A stretch of 64,000 nucleotides of DNA from Solobacterium sp. (GCA_022486705.1 JAKVKC010000001.1:1-64000), one strand, 5' to 3'. Positions 27,030-36,125 are shown, counted from the stretch's first letter. Notes: generated from the sequence alone by a model not told the origin. Made by a program: numbers and translations.

Positions 27030-27481
27030 TTCACTGCCTCCATCTGATATGTCTTTACCGCATTGTTTTCTTCTGTCTGAACAAAGCCTGCATGAAGCAG
27101 GACCTTTTCAGAGTATTGATTCTCTGCATCTATATATGCAGAGATCTTTGTCTTTCCTGAAGCAAACAGGATCTGCACAATTTCTTTCACTGCTTGGCTG
27201 GCATATCCCTGATGACGGTATGCCGGCATGATGCGATAGCCGATCTCTGTCTGTTCCTCACTGAGTGCATGCAGTTCCAGGATACCAGCCGCCTCATCTT
27301 CTGCATCAGCGATCGTTAAGAACGTCTTTGTCAGTTTCTGCCCCTTCAGGATACGGATCATCTGCAGAGACCGTTCTTTTGACATTGGCTGATCAAAAAG
27401 ATGGCAGAACGCATCCGCATCTTTATCTTCTATTCTCCGCACAATTGCCTGATGATCTTTTAGGTCTGGATAACTTTGCAT
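27026..27481 (-). CDS. GNAT family N-acetyltransferase
   Basis: 151 residues with a GNAT fold. The acetyl-CoA loop is RHQGYASQAVKEIV, preceded by TEIGYRIMPAY and followed by ISAYIDAENQYSEKVLLHAGFVQTE. It resembles the RimJ/RimL-like group acting on protein or small-molecule amines, but no substrate can be named. It is coupled to the nucleoside kinase. Confidence 0.85.
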   Translation of the reverse strand: MQSYPDLKDHQAIVRRIEDKDADAFCHLFDQPMSKERSLQMIRILKGQKLTKTFLTIADAEDEAAGILELHALSEEQTEIGYRIMPAYRHQGYASQAVKEIVQILFASGKTKISAYIDAENQYSEKVLLHAGFVQTEENNAVKTYQMEAVK

Positions 27482-27555
27482 TTTCTTTCGTATTCAGTAA
27501 AGGAACTGCTATTATTATAGCGTATTTTACGGGAAATACTGCTGGGAGGAACCGA

Positions 27556-28383
27556 ATGAAAAAAGTAGCGACAATGCAGGATATCTCCTGTGTCGGAAAA
27601 TGTTCCTTAACGGCTGCCCTGCCGGTATTATCGGCAATGGGGATCGAAACTGCCGTACTGCCGACCGCCGTACTGTCGACACATACCATGTTCCATGGCT
27701 TTACTTTTCATGATCTGACAAATGAGATCCCACCGATCATGGATCATTGGCAGAAAGAACAGTTTCACTTTGATGCTGTGTATACCGGCTATCTTGGCTC
27801 GATCGCACAGCTGAAAGATGCGGCGATGCTGTTTGAGGACTTCGGCACCGGCATCCGCATGGCCGATCCCTGCATGGGTGATGATGGCCGTCTTTATACA
27901 GGATTCACTGAAGAATTTGCCGCAAAGATGGCAGATCTCTGCCGAGAGGCAGATATTATCGTACCGAATATGACCGAAGCTTCTTTTCTGCTGCAGATCC
28001 CTTATCAAAAAGAATATGATGAAGCTTACATTAAAGAGGTATTGAAGAAATTGACTTCTCTGGGATGCCGCGCCGCTGTGCTGACTGGCGTCTCTCTGCA
28101 GAAAGATCATATCGGTGCCTATGCTTATGATCGGAAAAAAGATCACTTTACTTCTTATTTTGATAGAAAAGAACCAGAAAGCTTCCATGGGACGGGAGAT
28201 CTGTTTGCGGCTGCTCTGTTAGGTGCCATCGTCAATGGCAGATCATTTGAACAGTCATTGAAGATCGCCTGCTGCTTTGTCAAAAGATCCATTCATCTGA
28301 CAATAGCAGAAAAAGATCACAATCTTTACGGTGTCAATTTTGAGCAGGCAATTCCGTATCTGATCCGTCTGCTGAAAGAATAG
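27556..28383 (+). CDS. pdxY: Pyridoxal/pyridoxamine kinase (PfkB/ThiD-like fold)
   Basis: 275 residues from the ATG at 27556, which has GGGAGGA 5 bases upstream; the frame is open 97 codons further but antisense to the GNAT gene. It phosphorylates vitamin B6 vitamers with ATP. Landmarks: MQDISCVGKCSLTAALPVLS, LPTAVLSTHT, VYTGYLGS, VPNMTEASFL, and the anion hole/catalytic base FHGTGDLFAAALLGA. It is convergent with mgtA, with no gap between the two stops. Confidence 0.88.
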   Translation: MKKVATMQDISCVGKCSLTAALPVLSAMGIETAVLPTAVLSTHTMFHGFTFHDLTNEIPPIMDHWQKEQFHFDAVYTGYLGSIAQLKDAAMLFEDFGTGIRMADPCMGDDGRLYTGFTEEFAAKMADLCREADIIVPNMTEASFLLQIPYQKEYDEAYIKEVLKKLTSLGCRAAVLTGVSLQKDHIGAYAYDRKKDHFTSYFDRKEPESFHGTGDLFAAALLGAIVNGRSFEQSLKIACCFVKRSIHLTIAEKDHNLYGVNFEQAIPYLIRLLKE

Positions 28384-31080
28384 CTACAGCAGTTCATGAT
28401 AATGATGGATGTACAGTTTCTTCACGATGGTCGCTAAGCTCATATAGCCAAGGACCAGTGCCGCAAGCCAGGCAAAATAATATGCCGGCAATGCATGCAG
28501 ACCGATCTGTGTGCCGATGTCTGTATACGGAATGATTGTCAGAAAGGCAATGCCCAGCAAAGACAGCAGAGACAGCTGCCAGGAAGCTCTGCTCTGCAGA
28601 AATGGGATCTTGGCCGTGCGGATCATATGAATGACCAATGTCTGGCTCCACATAGATTCAATGAACCATCCTGTCTGGAACAGTGAAATAAAGAGTGCTT
28701 TGCCTGAGGCATCCAAGACGCCATAGGTGCCGCCGCAGATCGGCGGGCAGATCACAAAGAACATCAGCAGATATGTCGCAATATCAAAGACTGAGCTCAC
28801 CGGTCCCATCCACAGCATAAAACTGCCGATCCCATTGGCATTCCATTGACGCGGCTTTGCTTCAAATTCTTCATCTACATTGTCCCAAGGAATAGCCGTA
28901 CACGAAATATCATAGATCAGATTCAAAAGGATCAGATGCAGTGCCGCCATCGGCAGAAATGGCAGAAAAGCACTTGCCATCAGAACAGACAGCGTATTTC
29001 CGAAGTTGGAAGAAGCTGTCATTTTTATATACTTGATCAGATTGCCATAAGTACGGCGCCCTTCTCTAATGCCCGTATCCAATACCATCAGATCTTTCTG
29101 CAGCAGAATGATATCCGCTGATTCTTTTGCAATATCGACCGCGGTATCCACGGAAATTCCAACATCGCTGGCCCGCATCGCAGCCGCGTCATTGATGCCA
29201 TCTCCCATGTAGCCGACATGATGTCCATTTCTTCGCAGACAGGAAACAACTCTTGCTTTCTGCAATGGTGAAAGCTTGGCAAAGACATCGGTCTTCTCCA
29301 CTGCCTGCGAGAATTCTTCTTCATTCATCCGATCCAAGTCTTCGCCCAAAAGAATCGATCCTGCCTGCAGACCGACACGGCCGCAGATATACGCCGTTAC
29401 ATTCTCACTGTCGCCTGTCAGCACTTTCACTTTGACACCATGATGATCCAATGCCTGGATGGCCGGCGCTGCCGTTTCTTTCGGCGGATCCAGAAAGGCA
29501 AGATAGCCGATCAGTATCATTTCGCTTTCATCCGCTGCAGAGAGCTGACCGACAGCTGCCGCATCATTTTTCTGGGCAACAGCCAATACCCGCATGCCTT
29601 CGCGATTCAATTCGCATGCTTTCTGCCGGACGATCTGCCGCATCTCTTCGGTCAGCGGCATGATCTGATCGCCATATTCTACCTGTGAAGATATCTGCAG
29701 CATTTCTTCCAATGCGCCTTTGGTGATCAGCTGGGTCTTTCCTGTTTCATCACTGACCAAGACGCTCATCCGCCGTCTTTCAAAATCAAACGGGATCTCA
29801 TCTACCTTTTTATATTTCTGAATAAAATCCTGATATTCCGTTTCATTGTCATCTAATTTCTTTGTCGCTTCAATGATGGCAATATCCATCAGATTCTTCA
29901 GACCAGTCTGATAATAGCTGTTCAGAAAAGCATGCCGCAGTACACGGTCATCTGCTTTCCCTGCAATATCCAGATGATATTCCAGAACGATCTGATCCTG
30001 GGTCAGCGTCCCTGTCTTATCGGTGCACAGAAGATCCATGGAGCCAAGATTCTGGATCGCATTGAGATTCTTTACAATGACCTTTTCTTTTGACATTGTC
30101 ACGGCGCCTTTGGCAAGACAGGTCGTCATGATCATCGGCAGCATTTCTGGGGTCAGACCGACCGCAACAGAAATAGCGAACAGACCGGCACTGATCCAAT
30201 TTCCTTTGGTAAAGCCATTGAGCAGAAAGACGATTGGCACCATAACAGCCATGAACCGGATCAGCAGTACAGATACGGCATTCACGCCTTTTTCAAAAGA
30301 AGTCTGCGGCCGTTTCTCATTGAGATGGCTGTTCAGTTCACCGATCAATGTCGCATCTCCCGTACCGATAGCAATTGCCTCTGCGGTACCGCTCAATACA
30401 GTCGTCCCCATAAAAGCAAGATCCTGACAGTCCAAAGCGTCTGTCCCTTCTTTTTCCGGATCCGGCAGCTTCTCGACCGGTGCACTTTCCCCCGTCAGAG
30501 CAGCCTGCGACAGGAACAGATCTCTAGCACTGATGATGCGCAGATCCGCTGGGATGATATCGCCGGCTGAAAGATGGACCAGATCGCCGCAGACGATATC
30601 AGCGACCGGGATCTCTTTCTCGCCATCTTCTTTTCTCTCAATGCATGCCGTCACCTTGATCATTTCATGCAGAGTTTCTGTAGCATTGTCAGATCTTCTT
30701 TCCTGCACAAAGCGGATCACTCCGCTCAGCAGAATGATCAGAGAGATCAGGATCACCGTAAATGGATTGCGATCCTGCGGCGCTGCTGTGATGATGTCTG
30801 TCACTGCAGATACAGCTGCGATTGCCATCAGCACAAACGTAAAAGGGCTCGCAAAAGACAGCAGGAACTGCTGCCATGCCGGTCTCTTTTCTTTCTTAGA
30901 GAGAATGTTCCTGCCATAGGCAGCACGATGATCTTCTGCCTGTACCTGGCTCAGACCATGATCAGAGCATCCCCATTTCTTCCTTGTTTCTTCGACGGTG
31001 AGGACCGATGCCTCTGCCAGATCCTGTTCGATCCTTTTGATCCGCAGATCCTTTGCCGTCTGTATGATCGTCTTTTTCAT
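28384..31080 (-). CDS. mgtA: Magnesium-translocating P-type ATPase
   Basis: 898 residues. This P3B-type ATPase imports magnesium. Seen: actuator TGES (LTGESAPVEKL), phosphorylation site CTDKTGTLTQD, nucleotide-binding region, hinge GDGINDAAAMRASDVGIS, and about ten membrane helices. The ribosome binding site AAAGGAGAAG stands before the ATG. The 200-base leader contains a strong promoter, a 25-codon ORF and a hairpin with seven T, which resembles an attenuator. Confidence 0.94.
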   Translation of the reverse strand: MKKTIIQTAKDLRIKRIEQDLAEASVLTVEETRKKWGCSDHGLSQVQAEDHRAAYGRNILSKKEKRPAWQQFLLSFASPFTFVLMAIAAVSAVTDIITAAPQDRNPFTVILISLIILLSGVIRFVQERRSDNATETLHEMIKVTACIERKEDGEKEIPVADIVCGDLVHLSAGDIIPADLRIISARDLFLSQAALTGESAPVEKLPDPEKEGTDALDCQDLAFMGTTVLSGTAEAIAIGTGDATLIGELNSHLNEKRPQTSFEKGVNAVSVLLIRFMAVMVPIVFLLNGFTKGNWISAGLFAISVAVGLTPEMLPMIMTTCLAKGAVTMSKEKVIVKNLNAIQNLGSMDLLCTDKTGTLTQDQIVLEYHLDIAGKADDRVLRHAFLNSYYQTGLKNLMDIAIIEATKKLDDNETEYQDFIQKYKKVDEIPFDFERRRMSVLVSDETGKTQLITKGALEEMLQISSQVEYGDQIMPLTEEMRQIVRQKACELNREGMRVLAVAQKNDAAAVGQLSAADESEMILIGYLAFLDPPKETAAPAIQALDHHGVKVKVLTGDSENVTAYICGRVGLQAGSILLGEDLDRMNEEEFSQAVEKTDVFAKLSPLQKARVVSCLRRNGHHVGYMGDGINDAAAMRASDVGISVDTAVDIAKESADIILLQKDLMVLDTGIREGRRTYGNLIKYIKMTASSNFGNTLSVLMASAFLPFLPMAALHLILLNLIYDISCTAIPWDNVDEEFEAKPRQWNANGIGSFMLWMGPVSSVFDIATYLLMFFVICPPICGGTYGVLDASGKALFISLFQTGWFIESMWSQTLVIHMIRTAKIPFLQSRASWQLSLLSLLGIAFLTIIPYTDIGTQIGLHALPAYYFAWLAALVLGYMSLATIVKKLYIHHYHELL

Positions 31081-31124
31081 ACACTGCTTCTCCTTTCAAT
31101 CAGGAATATCAGCAGCGATGAAGC

Positions 31125-31202
31125 TTATACGTGAAAAAAACTGCTCAGGAACAGGCTGCTGTATTCATTCGTATGTATGCCGCACGTACCGCCTGCTTCC
31201 AT
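31125..31202 (-). CDS. Putative 25-residue leader peptide of mgtA
   Basis: Minus strand ATG at 31202, preceded by GAGGTGAT with a 5-base gap and ending TAA at 31125. The peptide starts MEAGGTCGIHTNEY and ends SSFFHV. It begins close to the predicted transcription start and overlaps an intrinsic terminator-like hairpin (31134-31154). The position and the structure argue for a regulatory leader peptide; there is no similarity I can name. Confidence 0.45.
   Translation of the reverse strand: MEAGGTCGIHTNEYSSLFLSSFFHV
31134..31154 (-). terminator. Attenuator-like terminator inside the mgtA leader ORF
   Basis: Minus strand CTGTT-CCTG-AGCAG followed by seven T. The stem is short (5 bp with one G-U). 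The upstream part GGAAGCAGGC of the leader can pair instead with GCCTGTTCC, which would break this stem, so the two structures exclude each other. Confidence 0.45.
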
Positions 31203-31228
31203 TCGCAATCACCTCGATTTCTCTTATG

Positions 31229-31257
31229 AATATAAAGCTCTCTTACTGCTTATGCAA
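31229..31257 (-). promoter_or_regulatory. mgtA promoter
   Basis: Minus strand -35 TTGCAT (31252-31257), 17-base spacer, -10 TATATT (31229-31234); transcription would begin about 10-20 bases before the leader ORF. Confidence 0.6.
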
Positions 31258-31282
31258 CCCTTTTATCACGATTTCCCAAGCC

Positions 31283-31307
31283 AAAAGAAAAGCCGCCTTC
31301 AGGCAGC
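31283..31307 (-). terminator. Terminator after tex
   Basis: Minus strand GCTGCC-TGAA-GGCGGC then TTTTCTTTT, 14 bases after the tex stop. Confidence 0.85.
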
Positions 31308-31320
31308 TCTTCCAAATAGT

Positions 31321-33597
31321 TTATTTGCCAAATCTAGCCATCAGATTTGCCATAGCATCATCCATGGTTACTTCCTTCTTTTCCGGCTTCTTCGGCTTAT
31401 CATACTTCCTGCGATCGCGGGAAGATTTCTGGTGCTTCATGGCCGCATCTCTTTCCGTCAGCTTCTCCAATGGAAGCAGCGACAGCTGTACTCTTCCGCG
31501 TGCTTCATCGATTGCATAGACCCATACCGTCACAATATCGCCAACAGATACAACTTCCGAAGGATGCTTGATCCGATTCATTGACATATGAGATACATGG
31601 ACTAAGCCATCTTCATGCAGACCGATATCGACGAAGGCACCGAAATCAACAACATTTCTGACCGTACCGCTCAGCTGATCCCCTGCATGCAGGTCCGTGA
31701 TATTCAGTACATCGCTCTTCAGAAGAGCTCCGTCAAACTGATCACGATAGTCTCTGAGAGGCTGCTGGATCGCTTCTTCAATATCTTTCAGAGTATAGGA
31801 ATCGACCGCAAGGCCTTTGATCTTATCTTCTGGGAACTGAATATCAGAAGCACCAAGTTCCTTGATATCGCATGCTTTCATGATCGACTTTGCCGTGTCA
31901 TAAGATTCTGGATGAATGCTTGTTTCATCCAATGGTTCATCCCCGCCCTGGATCCGTAAGAATCCAGCGCACTGTTCAAATGCCTTGGCTCCAAGCTTCT
32001 TGACCTTCATGAACTGCTTGCGATTGGTAAAGCGTCCATTTTCATTGCGGTAATTGATGATCTCTTTGGCAATGCCCTTATTCAGACCGGAAATATGTGT
32101 CAATAGATCAATAGATGCTGTATTGACATCCGCCCCAGTGCGGTTGACGCACTTCATGACAGCTTCATCAAGACGCTGTGTCAGAGCCTTCTGCGGAAGA
32201 TCATGCTGGTACTGACCGACCCCGATCGACTGCGGATCGATCTTGATCAATTCAGCCAAAGGATCCAATAATCTGCGGGCAATCGATACGGCCGATCTTT
32301 CTTCAACAGCCATATCCGGGAATTCTTCTCTTGCTTCTTCCTGTGCTGACCATACCGAAGCACCTGCTTCCGAAACGATCGCATACTGAACATCCAGAGC
32401 ATTGTCATGGATCAGTTCAGAACAGAGCTTTTCTGATTCACGCGAAGCCGTGCCATTGCCGATAGCAATGATCTGCACGCCATACTTTTTGATCAAAGCC
32501 AATACTTTCTTCTTAGCTGCTTCGATATCCGCTGCATTTTCTTTGCCGCGGAATGGGAAGACCTTATCTACTGTCAGCATTTTCCCAGTCGAATCAATGA
32601 CCGAAAGCTTGCATCCATTATAGAAACCTGGGTCAAAGCCCAATACAGTTCTTCCTTTTAATGGTGCCTGCAGCAGGAGCTTTTCCAGATTCATGGAGAA
32701 GATCTCAATGGACTGTGTCTGGGCACGGTCGCTCAGTTCAGAACGGATCTCACGTTCAATTGACGGGAACAGCAGACGGCTGCAGCCATCATCACTGGCT
32801 TCCTTCAGCTGTGCTTCTACAGCTGTCTTCTTCTGATGCGTCAGATTATTCAGCGCATCATTCATCAGTTTTTCTTCATCAAAGACAAAAGTAACAGAAA
32901 TGACCTTTTCTTTTTCGGCACGGTCAATGGCCATGATCCGATGATCTGCCAGCTGAGAGATCTTTTCTGATCTGTCATAGTACATCTCATAGACATGGTT
33001 CTCATCCTTGGCATCTTTCTTCAGTGCTGTCTTTAAGACACCTGCCTTCATGATGACATCCTTGAAGGCCCATCTCTGCTTGGCATTGTCAGAGACTGCT
33101 TCAGCAATGATATCCTTGGCGCCCTGAATAGCATCCGCTGCTGTCTTGACCTCTTCATTTACATACTTGGCAGCTTCCTCTTCCAAAGAACCTTCTTCCG
33201 GAAGTGCCATCATCCAATCTGCCAATGGCTGCAAACCAAGTTTAATTGCCGTTGCGGCTCTGGTCTTTTTCTTCTGAGCATATGGCCGGTAGATATCTTC
33301 TACCTGTGACAGCTTCTCTGCATCATTGACCGACTTGCGGATCTCATCTGTCAGTTTTCCCTGTTCTTCGATCAGCTTCAGGACATTCTCTTTTCTTTCC
33401 TTCAGTTTGACCTGATACTCATATTGTTTCTGGATAAACAGGATCTGTTCCTCATCCAATCCCTTTGTCTGTTCCTTGCGGTAGCGGGCAATAAATGGGA
33501 CCGTATTTCCTTCCTCCAGCATAGACAGCGTATTCTGCACCTGATCGATCGTAATCTTCAGCTGTGCGGATATCGCTTTAATGATCTCTTCATTCAT
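31321..33597 (-). CDS. tex: Tex family transcription accessory protein
   Basis: 758 residues from MNEEIIKAIS at 33597 (AAAGGAG about 10 bases before); an in-frame ATG 30 bases upstream has no site. Order of domains: helical N-terminus (1-290), YqgF/RNase H-like (about 320-450; GFDPGFYNGCKLSVID), helix-hairpin-helix (about 490-560), S1 RNA-binding domain (645-715; GTVRNVVDFGAFVDIGLHEDG). A basic tail ends the protein. Tex binds RNA and transcription complexes; its precise role varies between species. Confidence 0.93.
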   Translation of the reverse strand: MNEEIIKAISAQLKITIDQVQNTLSMLEEGNTVPFIARYRKEQTKGLDEEQILFIQKQYEYQVKLKERKENVLKLIEEQGKLTDEIRKSVNDAEKLSQVEDIYRPYAQKKKTRAATAIKLGLQPLADWMMALPEEGSLEEEAAKYVNEEVKTAADAIQGAKDIIAEAVSDNAKQRWAFKDVIMKAGVLKTALKKDAKDENHVYEMYYDRSEKISQLADHRIMAIDRAEKEKVISVTFVFDEEKLMNDALNNLTHQKKTAVEAQLKEASDDGCSRLLFPSIEREIRSELSDRAQTQSIEIFSMNLEKLLLQAPLKGRTVLGFDPGFYNGCKLSVIDSTGKMLTVDKVFPFRGKENAADIEAAKKKVLALIKKYGVQIIAIGNGTASRESEKLCSELIHDNALDVQYAIVSEAGASVWSAQEEAREEFPDMAVEERSAVSIARRLLDPLAELIKIDPQSIGVGQYQHDLPQKALTQRLDEAVMKCVNRTGADVNTASIDLLTHISGLNKGIAKEIINYRNENGRFTNRKQFMKVKKLGAKAFEQCAGFLRIQGGDEPLDETSIHPESYDTAKSIMKACDIKELGASDIQFPEDKIKGLAVDSYTLKDIEEAIQQPLRDYRDQFDGALLKSDVLNITDLHAGDQLSGTVRNVVDFGAFVDIGLHEDGLVHVSHMSMNRIKHPSEVVSVGDIVTVWVYAIDEARGRVQLSLLPLEKLTERDAAMKHQKSSRDRRKYDKPKKPEKKEVTMDDAMANLMARFGK

Positions 33598-33686
33598 GAT
33601 CTTATAACTCCTTTCAAGCCACTCCATTTTACCATTTCCCTTCTAATAGTCATCTCTTGACATTTCCGCATCCTGATGAATCTGTA

Positions 33687-33701
33687 TTGACCGACGGTCA
33701 A
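33687..33701 (+). promoter_or_regulatory. Perfect 15-bp palindrome over the SPFH gene promoter
   Basis: TTGACCGACGGTCAA, two 7-bp arms around a central A. Its left part is also the -35 hexamer. The size and symmetry suit a TetR-type dimeric repressor; no such gene is adjacent. Confidence 0.6.
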
Positions 33702-33715
33702 ATCACGAGTATTCT
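33687..33715 (+). promoter_or_regulatory. Promoter of the SPFH gene
   Basis: -35 TTGACC (33687-33692), 17-base spacer, -10 TATTCT (33710-33715), about 40 bases before the ATG. Confidence 0.6.
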
Positions 33716-33757
33716 ATTTATATGAATTGGGGAATCTGCCCATTCAGGGAGGTAGAT

Positions 33758-34690
33758 ATGCAGCATGCAATCGGAATCATCATCTGGATCGTACTGATCC
33801 TGATCATTCTCTTTCTGTTTGTTTCAATGATCAACATTGTTCCGCAGCAGCACGCCTATGTTATTGAGCGTCTTGGCAAATACAGTGCCACATGGGGTGC
33901 TGGTTTCCATTTGAAGATACCAGTGATCGAACGTGTTTCAAGAAAAGTACTTTTAAAGGAGCAGGTCGCTGACTTTGCCCCGCAGCCCGTCATTACCAAA
34001 GATAATGTTACGATGATGATCGATTCTGTCGTGTATTTCAAGGTCATGAATTCCCATGATTACACGTACGGTGTCGAGAATCCAATCATGGCCATGGAGA
34101 ATCTGACCGCGACCACATTGAGAAATATCATCGGCGATCTGGAACTGGATGCAACCCTGACTTCACGTGAGACCATCAACGAACAGATGCTGCAGATCAT
34201 TGACGCAGCGACCGATCCTTGGGGCATCAAAGTCACCAGAGTCGAGCTCAAGAACATTCAGCCGCCGGCTGCCATCCGTGAATCCATGGAGAAGCAGATG
34301 AAGGCAGAGCGTGAAAAGAGAGCTGTCATTCTGACCGCAGAAGGTGAAAAGCAGTCCATGATCTTAAAAGCAGAGGGTGACAAAGAAGCAAAGGTCTTGG
34401 AAGCAGAGGCCAATAAGCAGTCTGTCATCTTAGCAGCGGAAGGTCAGAAAGAAAAAGAGATCCGTGAAGCAGAAGGTCAGGCAGAAGCCATCATCAAAGT
34501 GCAGCAGGCAACCGCAGATGGCATCAAAGCTGTCAAAGATGCAGCTGCAGATGATGCGGTCATTAAACTGAAGAGCTTAGAAGCATTTGCGGCAGCAGCC
34601 AATGGTCAGGCTACGAAGATCATTATTCCTTCAGAGATCCAGGGTCTCGCAGGGCTCGCCGAAGGAATCGCCGAGTCGGTAAAGAAGTAA
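33758..34690 (+). CDS. SPFH/Band 7 (stomatin-like) membrane protein
   Basis: 310 residues from MQHAIGIII at 33758, with GGGAGGT just upstream; the open frame begins 12 codons earlier. One membrane helix (5-27), an SPFH domain (30-185; IVPQQHAYVIERLGKYSATWGAGFH as landmark ERLGKY), then a charged coiled coil with repeated AEG-K-type units (about 190-260) and a C-terminal hydrophobic patch. Stomatin-like proteins form membrane microdomains and scaffold other proteins. The next gene, 4 bases downstream, replaces the NfeD-type partner found in many genomes. Confidence 0.92.
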   Translation: MQHAIGIIIWIVLILIILFLFVSMINIVPQQHAYVIERLGKYSATWGAGFHLKIPVIERVSRKVLLKEQVADFAPQPVITKDNVTMMIDSVVYFKVMNSHDYTYGVENPIMAMENLTATTLRNIIGDLELDATLTSRETINEQMLQIIDAATDPWGIKVTRVELKNIQPPAAIRESMEKQMKAEREKRAVILTAEGEKQSMILKAEGDKEAKVLEAEANKQSVILAAEGQKEKEIREAEGQAEAIIKVQQATADGIKAVKDAAADDAVIKLKSLEAFAAAANGQATKIIIPSEIQGLAGLAEGIAESVKK

Positions 34691-34694
34691 TCCT

Positions 34695-34961
34695 ATGGAT
34701 ATGATTATTTTCGTCCTGTTTGTTCTGTTCATGACGATCTTGGTCCTCATCCTGAGCACCAGCACCAAGAAAACAGGCCGGCCGATGCCTTCTTCTCCGA
34801 TCATAGAGAACTCGCATCAATGGCATGAGCCTTCGGGTGAATACGGTTCCAATCACAAAGATATCGTGGATAACCATGTCGTTGCACATGCCCAGCCTGA
34901 ACTTGGCTATGTTGTCCTGAATGGCATCAAGCGCAGATTGGAAGACTGCAAATACTTATAA
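34695..34961 (+). CDS. Small single-pass membrane protein next to SPFH gene
   Basis: 88 residues, family not recognised. One N-terminal membrane helix (3-22), a short STSTKKTGR stretch, a central polar region rich in His and Asn (HQWHEPSGEYGSNHKD), then LGYVVLNGIKRRLEDC at the C-terminus. It starts 4 bases after the SPFH stop and shares its terminator, so it is probably a partner of that protein. Confidence 0.7.
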   Translation: MDMIIFVLFVLFMTILVLILSTSTKKTGRPMPSSPIIENSHQWHEPSGEYGSNHKDIVDNHVVAHAQPELGYVVLNGIKRRLEDCKYL

Positions 34962-34964
34962 AAG

Positions 34965-34998
34965 GATCTCTGGCAGAAAAAACCAGAGATCTTTTTTT
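34965..34998 (+). terminator. Terminator after the SPFH pair
   Basis: GATCTCTGG, 9-base loop, CCAGAGATC, then seven T. The reverse strand also has a TTTT tail, so it can serve the convergent HAD gene. Confidence 0.88.
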
Positions 34999-35833
34999 AG
35001 TCCAGATATGGTGCCAATACTTTGGCAATGCCGTCATGATCATTGTCATCCGCAATGATATCCGCCATCTCTTTCACTGCCGGCTGTCCATTGCCCATGG
35101 CCACTCCGATACCAGCATACTTCAGCATTGAAATATCATTCTCCGCATCGCCGAAAGCAATGCATTCTTCCGGCTGGATGCCGATCTTCGCCATGGCTGT
35201 CTTCAGAGCCGTTCCTTTATCAATGCCCAAAGCAGTAAATTCATAATAGAAATCAGCTGTGAACATCATGGACAGTCTGCCTTGAAAAGGAGCTGCCATC
35301 TCCTGATAATGTTCCTGCAGATAGGCACTGTCCCCTGCCGTTAAGATCTTATTGACTGGAAAATTGGTATATTCTTCCAGATCTTCCGTCTCCATCAGAC
35401 GGTATCCATTCATTCTTGATTCATATTCAATGACATTGAACTCGCGGTCCCCATCATGGATCATGCAGTTATAGACATCTTCCACGACCATATGAGAACC
35501 ATGCGTAATGATCGTACGGACATTGAACTTCTTCATATGAGCCAGTACTTCTTTGGATAATTCCGGCGGGATCGTCACATCCACATAGACATCTCCCGTA
35601 CTGCAGTCCACAACACGGGCGCCGTTGTAGCAGACAAACAGGCCATGATTCTGCCGCATATCCAGCTGATCGCCATATTTGAAAATACCGCGGGAAGGAC
35701 GGCCGCTGGCAATCACTAAACGAATGCCTTTTTCCTGTGCCTTCATGAGGGCAAGCTTTGTATCCGGTGTGATCTCTTTTTGGCTGTTGGTGAGTGTTCC
35801 GTCAATATCCAATAGAATTGCTTTGATTGCCAT
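34997..35833 (-). CDS. Cof-type HAD hydrolase
   Basis: 278 residues. Nucleophile motif LLDIDGTLTNS, motif II VIASGRPSRG, and the C-terminal FGDAENDISMLKYAGIGVAMGNG. The cap is of the Cof (type IIB) class. Such enzymes dephosphorylate sugar phosphates or flavin-type compounds; the substrate cannot be read from sequence. It follows the DUF1294 gene by 10 bases. Confidence 0.9.
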   Translation of the reverse strand: MAIKAILLDIDGTLTNSQKEITPDTKLALMKAQEKGIRLVIASGRPSRGIFKYGDQLDMRQNHGLFVCYNGARVVDCSTGDVYVDVTIPPELSKEVLAHMKKFNVRTIITHGSHMVVEDVYNCMIHDGDREFNVIEYESRMNGYRLMETEDLEEYTNFPVNKILTAGDSAYLQEHYQEMAAPFQGRLSMMFTADFYYEFTALGIDKGTALKTAMAKIGIQPEECIAFGDAENDISMLKYAGIGVAMGNGQPAVKEMADIIADDNDHDGIAKVLAPYLD

Positions 35834-35843
35834 ATGTTTCCCC

Positions 35844-36125
35844 TTATCCTTTTGTATGCATGGTGAAATACATCAGTCCGATGATCCAGAGACCTGTAAA
35901 GAATGGCACTAAGAACTGGAACTTCCGATGCCGTGTCTTATGATGAAAGATCTTCATCGCAAGTCCGCTGCCGATCCCGCCGCCAAGGGCAGAAAAAAGC
36001 AGCAGTGTGTTTTCCGGTATCCGCCATTCATGGCGTTCCGCTTTATGCTTATCCCTGCCATACAGAACAAAGGCAATGAGATTGATCGCACATAAGTATA
36101 TCAGCAGTATTCCCCAGATCGTCAT
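35844..36125 (-). CDS. DUF1294 membrane protein
   Basis: 93 residues, three hydrophobic segments. Family landmarks: NLIAFVLYGRDKHKAERHEWRIPE and LLLFSALGGGIGSGLAMKIFHHKTRHRKF (given as YGRDKHKA, GGGIGSGLAMKIFHHKT). Function unknown. It is 31 bases after sbcC and just before the HAD gene. Confidence 0.85.
   Translation of the reverse strand: MTIWGILLIYLCAINLIAFVLYGRDKHKAERHEWRIPENTLLLFSALGGGIGSGLAMKIFHHKTRHRKFQFLVPFFTGLWIIGLMYFTMHTKG

Noticed and set aside
31081-31282. M-box magnesium riboswitch upstream of mgtA
   Set aside because: The conserved M-box segments were not found in the 200-base leader; a short ORF and hairpins were seen instead.
34290-34510. Repeated GAAGGT/GCAGAA DNA units in the SPFH gene
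   Set aside because: They encode the AEG-K coiled-coil repeats usual in stomatin-like proteins.
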